From NCBI RefSeq assembly GCF_003719305.1, contig NZ_RARC01000013.1, forward strand, positions 1-64,000: a stretch of 64,000 bases of DNA, written 5' to 3'. This stretch comes from Mycolicibacterium stellerae. Its GTDB lineage: Bacteria > Actinomycetota > Actinomycetes > Mycobacteriales > Mycobacteriaceae. Each line of letters opens with the position of its first letter. Positions within the stretch are counted from its first letter, which is position 1. Both the position numbers and the translations under genes were made by a program. The notes beneath the pieces are model-generated. The model saw only the letters and a program-made list of their open reading frames with translations, did no database searches and had not been told where the DNA came from. This document shows, piece after piece, positions 1 to 8,858 of this stretch.

Positions 1-60
1 CCGCCGCCGAGCCAACCCGGAGCCGCACCCCCCGATGCCTCGGCGGCTCCACCGCCGTGA
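1..60 (+). CDS. 3' end of an upstream Mce protein (MceA position), partial
   Basis: An open frame from base 1 to the TGA at 58-60 encodes only a Pro/Ala-rich tail (PPPSQPGAAPPDAS at its start). Long low-complexity Pro/Ala tails are usual at the C-termini of Mce proteins, and the position just before mceB fits MceA. No MCE domain lies inside the window, so the assignment rests on position and composition. Confidence 0.6.
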   Translation, partial: PPPSQPGAAPPDASAAPPP

Positions 61-116
61 CCCGCACACCAACCCACCCATAGTCGACCAGTACTGCAGA
101 CAGAAAGGCGATCACG

Positions 117-1145
117 TTGCGCAACAACGCCTTCGGACTCTTTTGGCGCTTTGCGATTTACGCCGGGGTTTGCCTGCTCGGGACGGCGGCGATGTTCGTG
201 ATCTTCGGCCAACTGAGGTTCCAAGAGGCGCAAACCTACGACGCCATTTTCAGCAACGTCAGCAACCTGAAGGGTGGAAACTTCGTCCGCATCGCCGGAG
301 TCGAGGTGGGCAAGATCAAGTCGATCAAGATCCAGGATGACGCCACGGCCAGGGTGACGTTCAGCGCCGATGATTCGGTCGTGCTCACCGAGGGCACCAG
401 GGCAGTGATTCGCTACGACGATCTCATCGGCGGGCGATTCCTAGCTCTGGAGGAAGGCGCGGGCGGCACCACCCGGCTAGCGCCAGGTGCGACCATTGCC
501 GTCGACCACACCGCTCCGGCACTGGACCTCGACGCGTTGATCGGAGGCTTCCGCCCTCTTTTTCGTGCCTTGGATCCCGACCAGGTCAACGCGTTGAGCG
601 GCGAACTGATCGCGGCGTTTCAGGGCCAGGGGCCCACCATCGGATCGATCTTGTCTCAGACGGCCGCGTTGACCAGCACCCTGGCAGACCGCGACGAGCT
701 CATCGGCCAGGTGGTTGTCAACCTCAACATTGTGCTGGGGTCCCTGGGTGACAACAGCGACAAGTTCGGCGAGGCCATCGACTCTCTTTCCGAGCTAGTG
801 CACGGGCTGGCGGGTCGCGCGGACGACATCGCCAATTCGGTCGCCTACGCCAACGAGGCAGCGGGCGGGGTCGCCGAACTGCTTGCGCAAGCAAGACCAC
901 CTCTGCAGAAGGTTGTCCACGAAACCGACCGGACAGCGGGCAACGTGCTGGCCGATCACGATTACTTCGACAACCTCATCAAGACCCTTCCCGACGCCTA
1001 CCGGGTCCTCGGCCGTCAAGGGCTGCAGGGCGACTTCTTCAACTTCTACCTGTGCGACATCATCCTCAAGGTCAACGGCAAAGGGGGACAACCGGTGTAC
1101 GTCAAGATGGCCGGCCAGGACTCGGGTAGGTGCACTCCGCAATGA
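117..1145 (+). CDS. mceB: MceB, MCE-family lipid transporter subunit
   Basis: 342-residue MCE protein, the usual MceB length. One N-terminal membrane helix (about 9-31) anchors it in the inner membrane. The MCE domain follows (about 38-114, with the NLKGGNFVRIAGVEVGK signature), then a long helical region that in this family forms the periplasm-spanning needle. Cysteines lie near the C-terminus (FYLCDI, GRCTPQ). The start is TTG at 117, preceded by AAAGGCG. MceA-F form a hetero-hexameric channel that imports lipids such as sterols or fatty acids, powered by YrbE permeases and MceG; the yrbE genes lie outside the window. The stop overlaps mceC by ATGA. The family is certain; the lipid carried is unknown. 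Confidence 0.93.
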   Translation: MRNNAFGLFWRFAIYAGVCLLGTAAMFVIFGQLRFQEAQTYDAIFSNVSNLKGGNFVRIAGVEVGKIKSIKIQDDATARVTFSADDSVVLTEGTRAVIRYDDLIGGRFLALEEGAGGTTRLAPGATIAVDHTAPALDLDALIGGFRPLFRALDPDQVNALSGELIAAFQGQGPTIGSILSQTAALTSTLADRDELIGQVVVNLNIVLGSLGDNSDKFGEAIDSLSELVHGLAGRADDIANSVAYANEAAGGVAELLAQARPPLQKVVHETDRTAGNVLADHDYFDNLIKTLPDAYRVLGRQGLQGDFFNFYLCDIILKVNGKGGQPVYVKMAGQDSGRCTPQ

Positions 1146-2503
1146 AGACGTTCCGCGAACGCAATCCGGTCATCATCGCCGTCGTCGTGATCGCACTGCT
1201 CGCCGTGGTCGTCGTCGGAACATTCAATTTCGGCCGTCTACCGTTCATCCACGCAGTCAAGACGTACTCCGCGTATTTCGAGGAATCGGGCGGATTGGAC
1301 ACCGGCGCGCCGGTGCAGGTCTCCGGACTCAAAGCCGGGCAGGTGCAGGAAATCACGCTGGATCCGCAGGGAGTGTTGGTGACGTTCACTGTCGCCGACG
1401 ACATCCGTTTGGGTACCGATACCGAAGCGGCGATTAAGACGCTCACCGTACTAGGGAACAAGGTCTTGGAGGTCACACCGCGCGGCGCAGGGCACCTAAA
1501 GGATACGATCCCAATGGCACGCACCGCTTCGCCGTATCAATTGCCGGATGCCATCGGCGATCTCACCGCCACCATCAGCGGTCTGAACACCGACCAACTG
1601 TCGACCGCGCTGCAAACGCTGGCCACGACGCTGCAGGACACCCCGCCGCAGCTGAAAGTTGCCGTGGAGGGTGTGTCTCGGTTCTCGCAGACCCTGAGTC
1701 AACGCGATGCCCAGTTGCGCGGTCTGCTGTCGAACGCGCGCAAGGCGACGACAGTGCTGGCCGACCGTACCGACAAGATCGTGCTGCTCATCCGTGACAC
1801 GGATACGCTGCTTGCTGCTCTGCGGGAGCAAAGTTCGGCGCTTGACCAGATCTCGCAACATGTATCGACGCTGGCTCAGCAGATCAAGGGTCTGATCGGG
1901 GAAAACCGCGCGACACTCAAACCTGCGCTGGACAAGCTCAACGGTGTATTGGCCACCCTCGACAATCGCAAGGCTGAACTCCAAAAGGCGTTCAAGGGCT
2001 TCAACGACTACGCGCTGTCGTTCGGCGAAGCCATCGGGTCGGGCCCGTTCTTCAAGGCCTACGTTTCCAACCTGCTGCCGGGCCAGTGGCTGCAACCGTT
2101 TGTCGACGCGGCGTTCTCGGACCTGGGGGTGGATCCGAACACGCTGTTGCCCTCCCAACGCACCGACCCACAGATCGGTCAGCCCGGCACGCCTGCGCTG
2201 CCGATTCCGTACCCGCGGACCGGACAAGCCGGTGAACCCCGAACCACGTTGCCGGACGCTATTACCGGCAACCCCGGCGATCAGGCGTGCGGGCCACCGG
2301 GCGTGCCGCTGCCCGGACCCGGGTGCTATCCCTATCGTGACCCCGGACCTGCGCCAGCCCCGGGTGGTCCGCCGCCGGGCCCGCCCGCGCTGCCTGCCGG
2401 TCAGTCGGAGCCCGTGCAGCCCGTGCCGACCCCGGTGTTCGTACCGGCCCCCGGTGAACCTGGTCCTGCGCCGATCGAGGTCAGTCCGAGTGGGGGTCAG
2501 TGA
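1142..2503 (+). CDS. mceC: MceC, MCE-family lipid transporter subunit
   Basis: 453 residues from ATG 1142, which overlaps the mceB stop (ATGA); this coupling decides the start over a GTG 12 bases upstream. One N-terminal membrane helix (about 9-28), MCE domain (about 38-115, TGAPVQVSGLKAGQVQEI), a helical stretch to about 330, then a strongly Pro/Gly-rich tail. It is the third subunit of the Mce hexamer. Translational coupling to both neighbours indicates a polycistronic message. Confidence 0.93.
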   Translation: MKTFRERNPVIIAVVVIALLAVVVVGTFNFGRLPFIHAVKTYSAYFEESGGLDTGAPVQVSGLKAGQVQEITLDPQGVLVTFTVADDIRLGTDTEAAIKTLTVLGNKVLEVTPRGAGHLKDTIPMARTASPYQLPDAIGDLTATISGLNTDQLSTALQTLATTLQDTPPQLKVAVEGVSRFSQTLSQRDAQLRGLLSNARKATTVLADRTDKIVLLIRDTDTLLAALREQSSALDQISQHVSTLAQQIKGLIGENRATLKPALDKLNGVLATLDNRKAELQKAFKGFNDYALSFGEAIGSGPFFKAYVSNLLPGQWLQPFVDAAFSDLGVDPNTLLPSQRTDPQIGQPGTPALPIPYPRTGQAGEPRTTLPDAITGNPGDQACGPPGVPLPGPGCYPYRDPGPAPAPGGPPPGPPALPAGQSEPVQPVPTPVFVPAPGEPGPAPIEVSPSGGQ

Positions 2504-3846
2504 TGAGGCGCGCCAATGTGGTCCGTATCGGTCTGGCGGCGGTACTTGTTGCCGTCCTCGTGGCCGGCGTGCTTGTCGCAGTGCGGGCGATGCGTGACAG
2601 CAACCGCGTCCACGTCACCGCCTACTTCGACAACAGCAACGGCCTCTTCGCCGGCGACGATATCTGGATTAGGGGCGTCAAGGTCGGCAAGATCGACACC
2701 ATCGAGCCGCAGCCGAAGCGGGTGAAAGTCAACTTTTGGTTCGACGGGAAGTACAAAGTCCCGGCCGACGCCAATGCGGTCATTCTTTCGCCAACTTTGG
2801 TGACCGCCAGGGTAATTCAGTTGACGCCCGCGTACACCGAGGGTCCTGCGATCGCCGATGACGCGGTGATCCCTCAGGATCGGACCGCGGTGCCGATGGA
2901 GTGGGACGACTTCCGCCAGCAGTTGCAGCGACTGACCGAGACGCTGCAACCCACCGAGCCGGGCGGGGTCAGCACCCTGGGCGCGCTCATCAACTCGACC
3001 GCCGAGAATCTGCGCGGCCAAGGCAGCAACATCCACGATGCGATCGTCAGACTCTCGGAAACGATTTCGGCTCTCGGGGACCACAGCAATGACACGTTCA
3101 CCACTGTCAAGAATCTGTCGTTGCTGGTGTCGGGTCTCAAAGACAGCACCGACTTGTTACGCGAACTCAACCAGAACCTGGCCTCGGTGACCGGGCTGCT
3201 CGCCAACAACCCGAACGAGGTCGGAAACGCCGTCAGGGATCTCGACGATGTAGTAGGGGAGGTGCAAAGCTTCGTCGCCGACAACAAGGAGACGGTCGGC
3301 ACGACTTCGGACAAAGCGGCCGCAGTCTCGCAGATCTTGACCGATAACCTTGATCAGATCAAGCAGCTTCTGCATGTCCTGCCGACGGTGTCCGCCAACG
3401 GTCAAAACATCTACCAACCCGCGCAGGGAACGCTCAGCGGTGTGGCGGCCGTCAACAATTTCGCCAATCCGCTCACATTCCTTTGTGGAGCCATCCAGGC
3501 AGCATCACGCCTGGGCGGCGAGGAGTCTGCCAAACTGTGCGTGCAATATCTTGCACCGATCATCAAGAACCGCCAGTACAACTTCCCACCAATCGGTGAG
3601 AACCTGTTTGTCGGCACCACCGCGCGGCCCAATGAGGTGACCTACAGCGAAGACTGGCTACGGCCGGATTACGTTCCACCGCAGCCGAATACGGCGACCG
3701 CGTCAGCGGATGGGGCGGTTGGGCCGCCGCCCCCGGGGGGCCCTCTGCCAGCTGAGGCGGCCGATCCGGCAATTCCGGCGGCGCGCTCAACCGATCCGGC
3801 TGCCGGATTACCCGGACTGATGGTGCCCCCGGGAGAAGGCTCGTGA
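2503..3846 (+). CDS. mceD: MceD, MCE-family lipid transporter subunit
   Basis: 447 residues from ATG 2503; a GTG at 2500 would add one residue, but GGGGG at 2492-2496 is better spaced for 2503. N-terminal helix about 7-27, MCE domain with GDDIWIRGVKVGKIDTIE at about 50-67, then an all-helical region and a Pro/Ala-rich tail (PPPPGGPLPAEAADPA). Stop and start codons overlap with mceC and mceE. Same role in the Mce channel as its neighbours. Confidence 0.93.
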   Translation: MRRANVVRIGLAAVLVAVLVAGVLVAVRAMRDSNRVHVTAYFDNSNGLFAGDDIWIRGVKVGKIDTIEPQPKRVKVNFWFDGKYKVPADANAVILSPTLVTARVIQLTPAYTEGPAIADDAVIPQDRTAVPMEWDDFRQQLQRLTETLQPTEPGGVSTLGALINSTAENLRGQGSNIHDAIVRLSETISALGDHSNDTFTTVKNLSLLVSGLKDSTDLLRELNQNLASVTGLLANNPNEVGNAVRDLDDVVGEVQSFVADNKETVGTTSDKAAAVSQILTDNLDQIKQLLHVLPTVSANGQNIYQPAQGTLSGVAAVNNFANPLTFLCGAIQAASRLGGEESAKLCVQYLAPIIKNRQYNFPPIGENLFVGTTARPNEVTYSEDWLRPDYVPPQPNTATASADGAVGPPPPGGPLPAEAADPAIPAARSTDPAAGLPGLMVPPGEGS

Positions 3847-5036
3847 TGAGGTTCGTGATGAGAACGGTGCGGCGACGGGCCGTGGTGATTTGTCTCGCGG
3901 TGTTGTTGGTGTCGGTGTCCGGATGTGGCTGGCGTGGCTTGAATTCGCTGCCCCTGCCCGGCACCGAGGGCAAGGGTTTGGGCGCGTTCACCATTCAGGC
4001 GCAAATGCCCGACGTCAACAACATTCAACAGAACTCCCGGGTGCGCGTCGGCGATGTCAACGTCGGGACCGTGACCAAGATCGAACGCCAAGGTTGGCAC
4101 GCGCTGTTGACGATCAGGCTGAACGGTGACGTGAAGCTGCCCGCCAACAGCACAGTCACCTTGGGTCAGACCAGCCTGCTGGGCTCGCTGCACATCGAGC
4201 TGGCACCCCCGACCGATGTCGCGCCCCAGGGGCGTTTGCGGGAGGGCTCGCTGATCCCGTTGACTTCTGGGAGGCAATACCCCTCGACCGAGCAGACCCT
4301 CGCGGCGGTATCGCTGGTGCTCAACGGTGGAGGTCTCGGCCAGGTGCAAGACATCACCAGGGCGTTGGCTACCGCGTACGGTGGTCGCACAGACGAATTA
4401 CGAAGCCTGCTCACACAGCTGGACATCGCTGTCGGCCATATCAACGACCAAACCGGCGATATCATCGCGGCTGCCGACAGCCTCAATAGGCTGGTCGGTC
4501 AGTTCGCTGCGCAGAAACCCGTCGTCGACAAAGCGCTCGACACCATCCCGGATGCGCTTGCTGTGGTCAACCGTGAACATGACTCGTTGATCGATGCTGT
4601 CGACCAACTCGGCAAGTTCAGTGCATTGACTGCCGACTCGGTGCGCCAGACCAGGGATGCGATTGTCGCAGAACTGAAAGACCTTGGTCCGGTACTGGAA
4701 TCGCTGGCCAATGCGGGGCGGTCACTGACCCGGTCGTTGAGTCTATTCGCCACCTTTCCCTTCCCGAAGGACACCTTGGCGAAATGGTTCCGCGGTGACT
4801 ACGCCAACGTGTCGTTGGTGGTGGACATGACGCTGAGTCGACTCGACTCGGCACTGTTCACCGGGACACGCTTCGAATGCAACCTGACCGAACTCGAATT
4901 GCAATGGGGCCGCACTGTTGGGCAGCTGCCAAGTCCATGCACCGGTGGCGGCCCACCACGTCCAGGGCACCGCCCCAAACCTTTCGTTCCCGGCAACCCG
5001 CTTCTGGCGCCTTACCACTTCGACCAGGGGAACTGA
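3846..5036 (+). CDS. mceE: MceE, MCE-family lipoprotein subunit
   Basis: 396 residues. A basic N-terminus and hydrophobic stretch end in a lipobox (VSVSGC, Cys about 27), so this is the lipoprotein member (LprK/LprM type) of the Mce hexamer. An MCE domain follows (VRVGDVNVGTVTKIE), then helical repeats and a Pro-rich tail. ATG 3846 has GGAGAAGG six bases upstream; a GTG at 3843 would leave too short a spacing. The TGATG overlap with mceD and a 3-base gap to mceF show operon membership. Confidence 0.93.
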   Translation: MRFVMRTVRRRAVVICLAVLLVSVSGCGWRGLNSLPLPGTEGKGLGAFTIQAQMPDVNNIQQNSRVRVGDVNVGTVTKIERQGWHALLTIRLNGDVKLPANSTVTLGQTSLLGSLHIELAPPTDVAPQGRLREGSLIPLTSGRQYPSTEQTLAAVSLVLNGGGLGQVQDITRALATAYGGRTDELRSLLTQLDIAVGHINDQTGDIIAAADSLNRLVGQFAAQKPVVDKALDTIPDALAVVNREHDSLIDAVDQLGKFSALTADSVRQTRDAIVAELKDLGPVLESLANAGRSLTRSLSLFATFPFPKDTLAKWFRGDYANVSLVVDMTLSRLDSALFTGTRFECNLTELELQWGRTVGQLPSPCTGGGPPRPGHRPKPFVPGNPLLAPYHFDQGN

Positions 5037-5039
5037 CCG

Positions 5040-6497
5040 ATGTATCTCAGCCGTCGAGTCCGGCTTCAACTGGCCATCTTCGCGGTGGTCACGCTCCTCG
5101 CCGGCAGTGTGATGGCCATCGGTCTGCTCGGCGTTCCGAACCTTTGGTTCGGAGTCGGGCACTATCGGGTGACAATCGATCTGCCGGAGGCCGCCGGGCT
5201 GTACAAGAACGCGAACGTCACCTATCGAGGCACCGAGGTCGGACGCGTCGACGATGTCCATCTCACCGACTCCGGTGTGGCCGTTGCGATGTCGTTGGAG
5301 TCCGGTATCGACATTCCGGCTGACCTGAAGGCTGAGGTGCACAGCCAGACCGCTGTGGGCGAACAGTTCGTCGGCTTGATCCCCCAGAGCGCCGATGGTC
5401 CGGTGCTTCGCGACGGTGACGTGATTCCCGTCGACCGCGCAGTGGTTCCGCCCAACCTCAACGCGCTGCTGTCGGCGGCCAACACCGGCTTGCTGGCCAT
5501 TCCGCACGACAACCTGCAGACCGTTATCGACGAGGCGTACACCGGTGTCGGTGGGCTGGGTCCCGAAATCTCGCGCTTGGTCAAGGGGACAACAACGTTG
5601 ACCGCTGATGCGCGCAAGAATCTGGACGCGCTGACCAATGTCGTCGACAACTCCAAGCCCATCCTGGACTCCCAGATCGACACCTCGGACTCGATTCAAG
5701 CGTGGGCAGCCAACCTGGACCAGATCAGCGGTGAACTCAGGGATCAGGATCCCGCTGTCCGGGGTGTGCTCCAGAAGGGACCGGGCGCCACCGACGAGGT
5801 GCGTGCGCTGCTGGACCGCGTACAACCGACGCTGCCTGTGCTGCTGGCCAACCTGGTGAGTATCGGGCAGGTCGCCCTCACCTATCACGCGAATATTGAA
5901 CAGGTGCTCGTGCTAACCCCTGCGCAGGTAGCTGGCCTCCAGGGAGCGAATATGGCCAACCGCGATACCAAGGGGCCGTATCCGGGCACGTATCTGTCGT
6001 TCAACCTGAACGTGAACGCGCCGCCACCGTGCACCACCGGCTTTTTGCCCGCCAACCAGATTCGCTCACCCAGCGAAGTCGATTACCCCGACCGCCCAGC
6101 GGGCGACCTGTATTGCCGGGTGCCGCAGGACTCGCAGCTCAATGTCAGGGGCGCGCGAAATCTGCCTTGTGAGACTCGGCCCGGTAAGCGAGCGCCGACG
6201 GTCAAGATGTGTGAGAGCGATGAGCAATACGTTCCGCTCAACGACGGCTACAACTGGAAGGGCGACCCGAACGCCACGTTGTCGGGACAGCCCGTCCCGC
6301 AGCTGCCGCCGGGAGAGGCACCCGCTCCCGCGGCGCCTGCGGCGCCTCCACCCCCGCTTGCCGTAGCGAACTATGACCCGGCGACGGGCAGCTACATCGG
6401 CCCCGATGGGCGCCAGTACACCCAGTCCGACCTCGCCGCCGGCGCCGCCGAGGACAAGAACTGGCAGGACATGCTGATGCCGCCGAAAGGAAACTGA
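5040..6497 (+). CDS. mceF: MceF, MCE-family lipid transporter subunit
   Basis: 485 residues. N-terminal membrane helix about 9-31, MCE domain at about 40-120 (GLYKNANVTYRGTEVGRVDDV), extended helical region, then a Pro/Ala-rich segment (APAAPAAPPPPLAV) and a hydrophilic tail. Several cysteines near the C-terminal third (PPPCTTG, LYCRVP, LPCETR) may form disulfides. It is the last core subunit of the Mce channel; an Mce-associated gene follows after three bases. Confidence 0.93.
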   Translation: MYLSRRVRLQLAIFAVVTLLAGSVMAIGLLGVPNLWFGVGHYRVTIDLPEAAGLYKNANVTYRGTEVGRVDDVHLTDSGVAVAMSLESGIDIPADLKAEVHSQTAVGEQFVGLIPQSADGPVLRDGDVIPVDRAVVPPNLNALLSAANTGLLAIPHDNLQTVIDEAYTGVGGLGPEISRLVKGTTTLTADARKNLDALTNVVDNSKPILDSQIDTSDSIQAWAANLDQISGELRDQDPAVRGVLQKGPGATDEVRALLDRVQPTLPVLLANLVSIGQVALTYHANIEQVLVLTPAQVAGLQGANMANRDTKGPYPGTYLSFNLNVNAPPPCTTGFLPANQIRSPSEVDYPDRPAGDLYCRVPQDSQLNVRGARNLPCETRPGKRAPTVKMCESDEQYVPLNDGYNWKGDPNATLSGQPVPQLPPGEAPAPAAPAAPPPPLAVANYDPATGSYIGPDGRQYTQSDLAAGAAEDKNWQDMLMPPKGN

Positions 6498-6500
6498 TCT

Positions 6501-7157
6501 GTGAGCGTGCATACCGCGCAAAGTGACACATCACCCGGTGACACGTTGTCTGACACTGCAATCGATGACGACGTCGCCGACGAGACACTCGAACCGAAAG
6601 CGGACACGGCCGAGGCCACCAGCGACACCGACGTCGTTGGCGGTCAACGCCGGCACCGCGGCTCTCGACAGCAGATGTCATCGCGCAGATTGATGCTCGT
6701 GGTCGGGTCGCTGATGATCGCGGCCTTGACGGGACTGACGGCGTGGTTGGGATGGAACGTCCATCAGCAACGGCTGATAGCTGACCAACGCGCGGAGTTC
6801 CTCCAAGCCGCTCGCCAGGGTGCGTTGAATCTGACCACCATCGACTGGCAGCATGCCGAGCCCGACGTGCAACGGATCGTGAACTCCGCCACCGGGACGT
6901 TCTACGACGAATTCTCCAAGCGTTCTCAGCCGTTCATCGACGTCGTCAAGCAATCGCAGACGAAATCGGAGGGCACCATCATCGCCGCGGGACTGGAGTC
7001 GGAGTCCGACAGCGACGCGCAGGTCCTGGTGGCGATGAACGTCAAGATCCTTGATGCCGCGGCAGCTGACCAGCCGCTGCGGTCATGGCGGATGCGCATC
7101 TCGGTGCACAAGGTGGACGATCAAGTGAAGGTGTCGAACGTGGAGTTTGTGCCATGA
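6501..7157 (+). CDS. Mce-associated membrane protein (first)
   Basis: 218 residues, GTG start at 6501, three bases after mceF. An acidic N-terminal segment of about 60 residues precedes one membrane helix (about 64-86) and a periplasmic domain with a fold-typical start (AEFLQAARQGALNLTTID). This is the layout of Mce-associated (Mas) proteins, which follow mceF in mycobacterial operons and are thought to stabilise the transporter. The stop overlaps the next start by ATGA. Confidence 0.85.
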   Translation: MSVHTAQSDTSPGDTLSDTAIDDDVADETLEPKADTAEATSDTDVVGGQRRHRGSRQQMSSRRLMLVVGSLMIAALTGLTAWLGWNVHQQRLIADQRAEFLQAARQGALNLTTIDWQHAEPDVQRIVNSATGTFYDEFSKRSQPFIDVVKQSQTKSEGTIIAAGLESESDSDAQVLVAMNVKILDAAAADQPLRSWRMRISVHKVDDQVKVSNVEFVP

Positions 7158-7939
7158 GCGCTTCGACGGACTCGGCCAGCGCGGAACTGCCGTACCTCCA
7201 GCCAGGGGAGGTTGACGACGAGAAGGCCGATATGCCGGTCGCTGCGGTCACACGAAAGAAGAAGCGAGCGTGGTGGCCTCGGCGACCGCGGCGCAGCGAC
7301 GGCCCCGTCGAGACAGTGGTTGATGCCTCGGATGACGCAAGCTCGACGGTGGCAGACCCCGATACCGAGAGACCAGCTGTTCACGCAGCGATAGACGACG
7401 TGACAACCGGTGAGGCGAGAGGCACCGAATCTGAAAAGCCCACGGGGCGCCGGACATCCATCGCGCAATTGGCGATTTTCGGTGGCATACCCCTTGTGGT
7501 TGTGATGTTGGCGCTGGGCGCCGGGTATCTGAAATTCGTGAGCGCCTCGGCGCGGGGCGCCGAAGTCGCGGTCGTCGAATCAGTGCAGGCGGCCAAGGAC
7601 GGCGCAGTCGCGATGCTGTCTTACACCCCCGACACGGCCGACAAGAGCCTATCGGCGGCCCGCGAGCGAATGACGGGGCCGTTCCGGGATTCGTATGCCT
7701 CTCTCATCAAGGACGTGGTCATTCCCGGCGCCCAGCAGAAGAAGGTGACGGCTGTTGCCACGGTGGCGGCTGCCGCGTCCGTCTCGGCCACTACCCCCAC
7801 CCACGCAGTGGTCCTGTTGTACGTCAACCAAGCCATCACGATGGCAGACGGTGCACCGACACAGACGAACTCGATCGTCGAGGTGACATTGGATAAGTCC
7901 GCAGATACCTGGCTGATATCCGGTTTCGATCCAAAATGA
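7154..7939 (+). CDS. Mce-associated membrane protein (second)
   Basis: 261 residues from ATG 7154, chosen because it overlaps the previous stop (ATGA). A long charged cytoplasmic segment (about 1-103, with the basic patch KKKRAWWPRRPRR) precedes one membrane helix (about 104-126) and a periplasmic domain of the Mce-associated type (AAKDGAVAMLSYTPDTADKSL). It pairs with the preceding gene; two tandem Mas genes after mceF are usual. The stop overlaps the next small gene. Confidence 0.85.
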   Translation: MSASTDSASAELPYLQPGEVDDEKADMPVAAVTRKKKRAWWPRRPRRSDGPVETVVDASDDASSTVADPDTERPAVHAAIDDVTTGEARGTESEKPTGRRTSIAQLAIFGGIPLVVVMLALGAGYLKFVSASARGAEVAVVESVQAAKDGAVAMLSYTPDTADKSLSAARERMTGPFRDSYASLIKDVVIPGAQQKKVTAVATVAAAASVSATTPTHAVVLLYVNQAITMADGAPTQTNSIVEVTLDKSADTWLISGFDPK

Positions 7940-8175
7940 CCATCCGCCGCAGCGTTTCAGTCGCCTTCGTCGCTGCGTGCTCGGGTGACAAATTGCGCTC
8001 AGGTCGCGGCTACGGTCAGCTCATCGGCGACCTCAAGAGCGACTTGAACACCGACGACGAGTATCAAGCGTCGTACCTCATCGCCCAAACTGCCAATGAG
8101 CTGTGCCCCGCAATGATTTGGCAACTGCGCAACTTTGCGGCCGGCTACCGGCCCGCACCGCCTTCGCACGGGTGA
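7936..8175 (+). CDS. DUF732-type secreted protein, internally shortened
   Basis: 79 residues, ATG overlapping the previous stop. The C-terminal two thirds (YGQLIGDLKSDL...LCPAMIWQLRNFAAGYRP) match the DUF732 protein encoded at 29210-29710 (SVMSDVKADV...LCPALIWNLRNSAAGYRP). The N-terminus keeps only about 14 signal-like residues before CSGDKL. The helix that normally lies between signal peptide and the first Cys-Asp-Lys is missing, so an internal deletion is likely. It may no longer be exported or functional. A DUF732 gene after the Mas genes agrees with mce3-type operons. Confidence 0.7.
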   Translation: MTIRRSVSVAFVAACSGDKLRSGRGYGQLIGDLKSDLNTDDEYQASYLIAQTANELCPAMIWQLRNFAAGYRPAPPSHG

Positions 8176-8215
8176 CCAACACGTCCGCACGACCGAATCC
8201 GATGGGAGCCAAGCG

Positions 8216-8731
8216 ATGAACGCACAATCACACCGAACGGCGCCGTCGCGGCATTCTGCGGCGGTGGTCGGCTTGGCGGTCATTCTGACTGCCGCTGCGG
8301 TTCTCGATGCTGCGCCTGCGCGAGCTGACAACAAACGCCTCAACGCTGGTGTGGTGTCCAACGTCTACACCCTGCAGCGGCAGGCCGGATGTACCGGGGA
8401 CCTCACCGTCAGCCCGCAGCTACGACTGGCCGCAGAATGGCACACCGACGACGTTCTGAACAACCGTTCATTAGACGGCGACATCGGCACTGACGGCACC
8501 AGCCCCCAGGACCGCGCCCGCGCCGCAGGATACCCAGGGCGGGTCGCTGAGACAGTCGCGATCAATCCCGCGTTGGCGATTAGCGGAATTGAGCTGATCA
8601 ACCAGTGGTACTACAACCCCGACTATCTGGCGATCATGCGCAACTGTGCCTACACCCAAATCGGGGTGTGGTCAGAAAACACCCTGGACCGAACCGTTGT
8701 GGTCGCGGTCTACGGATCTAAGGAAGCGTGA
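8216..8731 (+). CDS. secreted CAP-domain (SCP/PR-1-like) protein
   Basis: 171 residues from ATG 8216 (GGGAGCC upstream). A signal peptide ends at about 37 (APARA then DNKR). The mature part has CAP-like features: an N-terminal helix (NVYTLQRQAG), RLAAEWHTDDVLNNRSLDGDIGTDG, a GYPGRVAETVA segment and a C-terminal strand with QIGVWSENTLDRTVVVAVYG. Two cysteines could form one disulfide. A CAP protein near the end of the operon parallels mce3 operons. Biochemical role unknown; CAP proteins often bind lipids. Confidence 0.7.
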   Translation: MNAQSHRTAPSRHSAAVVGLAVILTAAAVLDAAPARADNKRLNAGVVSNVYTLQRQAGCTGDLTVSPQLRLAAEWHTDDVLNNRSLDGDIGTDGTSPQDRARAAGYPGRVAETVAINPALAISGIELINQWYYNPDYLAIMRNCAYTQIGVWSENTLDRTVVVAVYGSKEA

Positions 8732-8735
8732 GCCT

Positions 8736-8846
8736 ATGGACCCCAACCCAGACTATGACCTCAGTGATGAACTCGAGTACGGCATGAATTGGTTCGCCTG
8801 GATTCTGCGTGGTGTCTACCCGCCGCCGGCTTACCCTCCGGTTTAA
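8736..8846 (+). CDS. 36-residue hypothetical protein
   Basis: Small gene starting at ATG 8736, four bases after the CAP gene, preceded by AGGAAG at 8720-8725. It encodes an acidic N-terminal half and an aromatic, Pro-rich C-terminal half (WFAWILRG then YPPPAYPPV). The tight spacing suggests it is translated with the operon. No family recognised. Confidence 0.5.
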   Translation: MDPNPDYDLSDELEYGMNWFAWILRGVYPPPAYPPV

Positions 8847-8858
8847 GGCGCTGGGCCC

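Noticed and set aside
4743..5888. 381-codon open frame on the minus strand across mceE and mceF
   Set aside because: Antisense to two clear MCE proteins and without any motif; a product of high GC codon bias.
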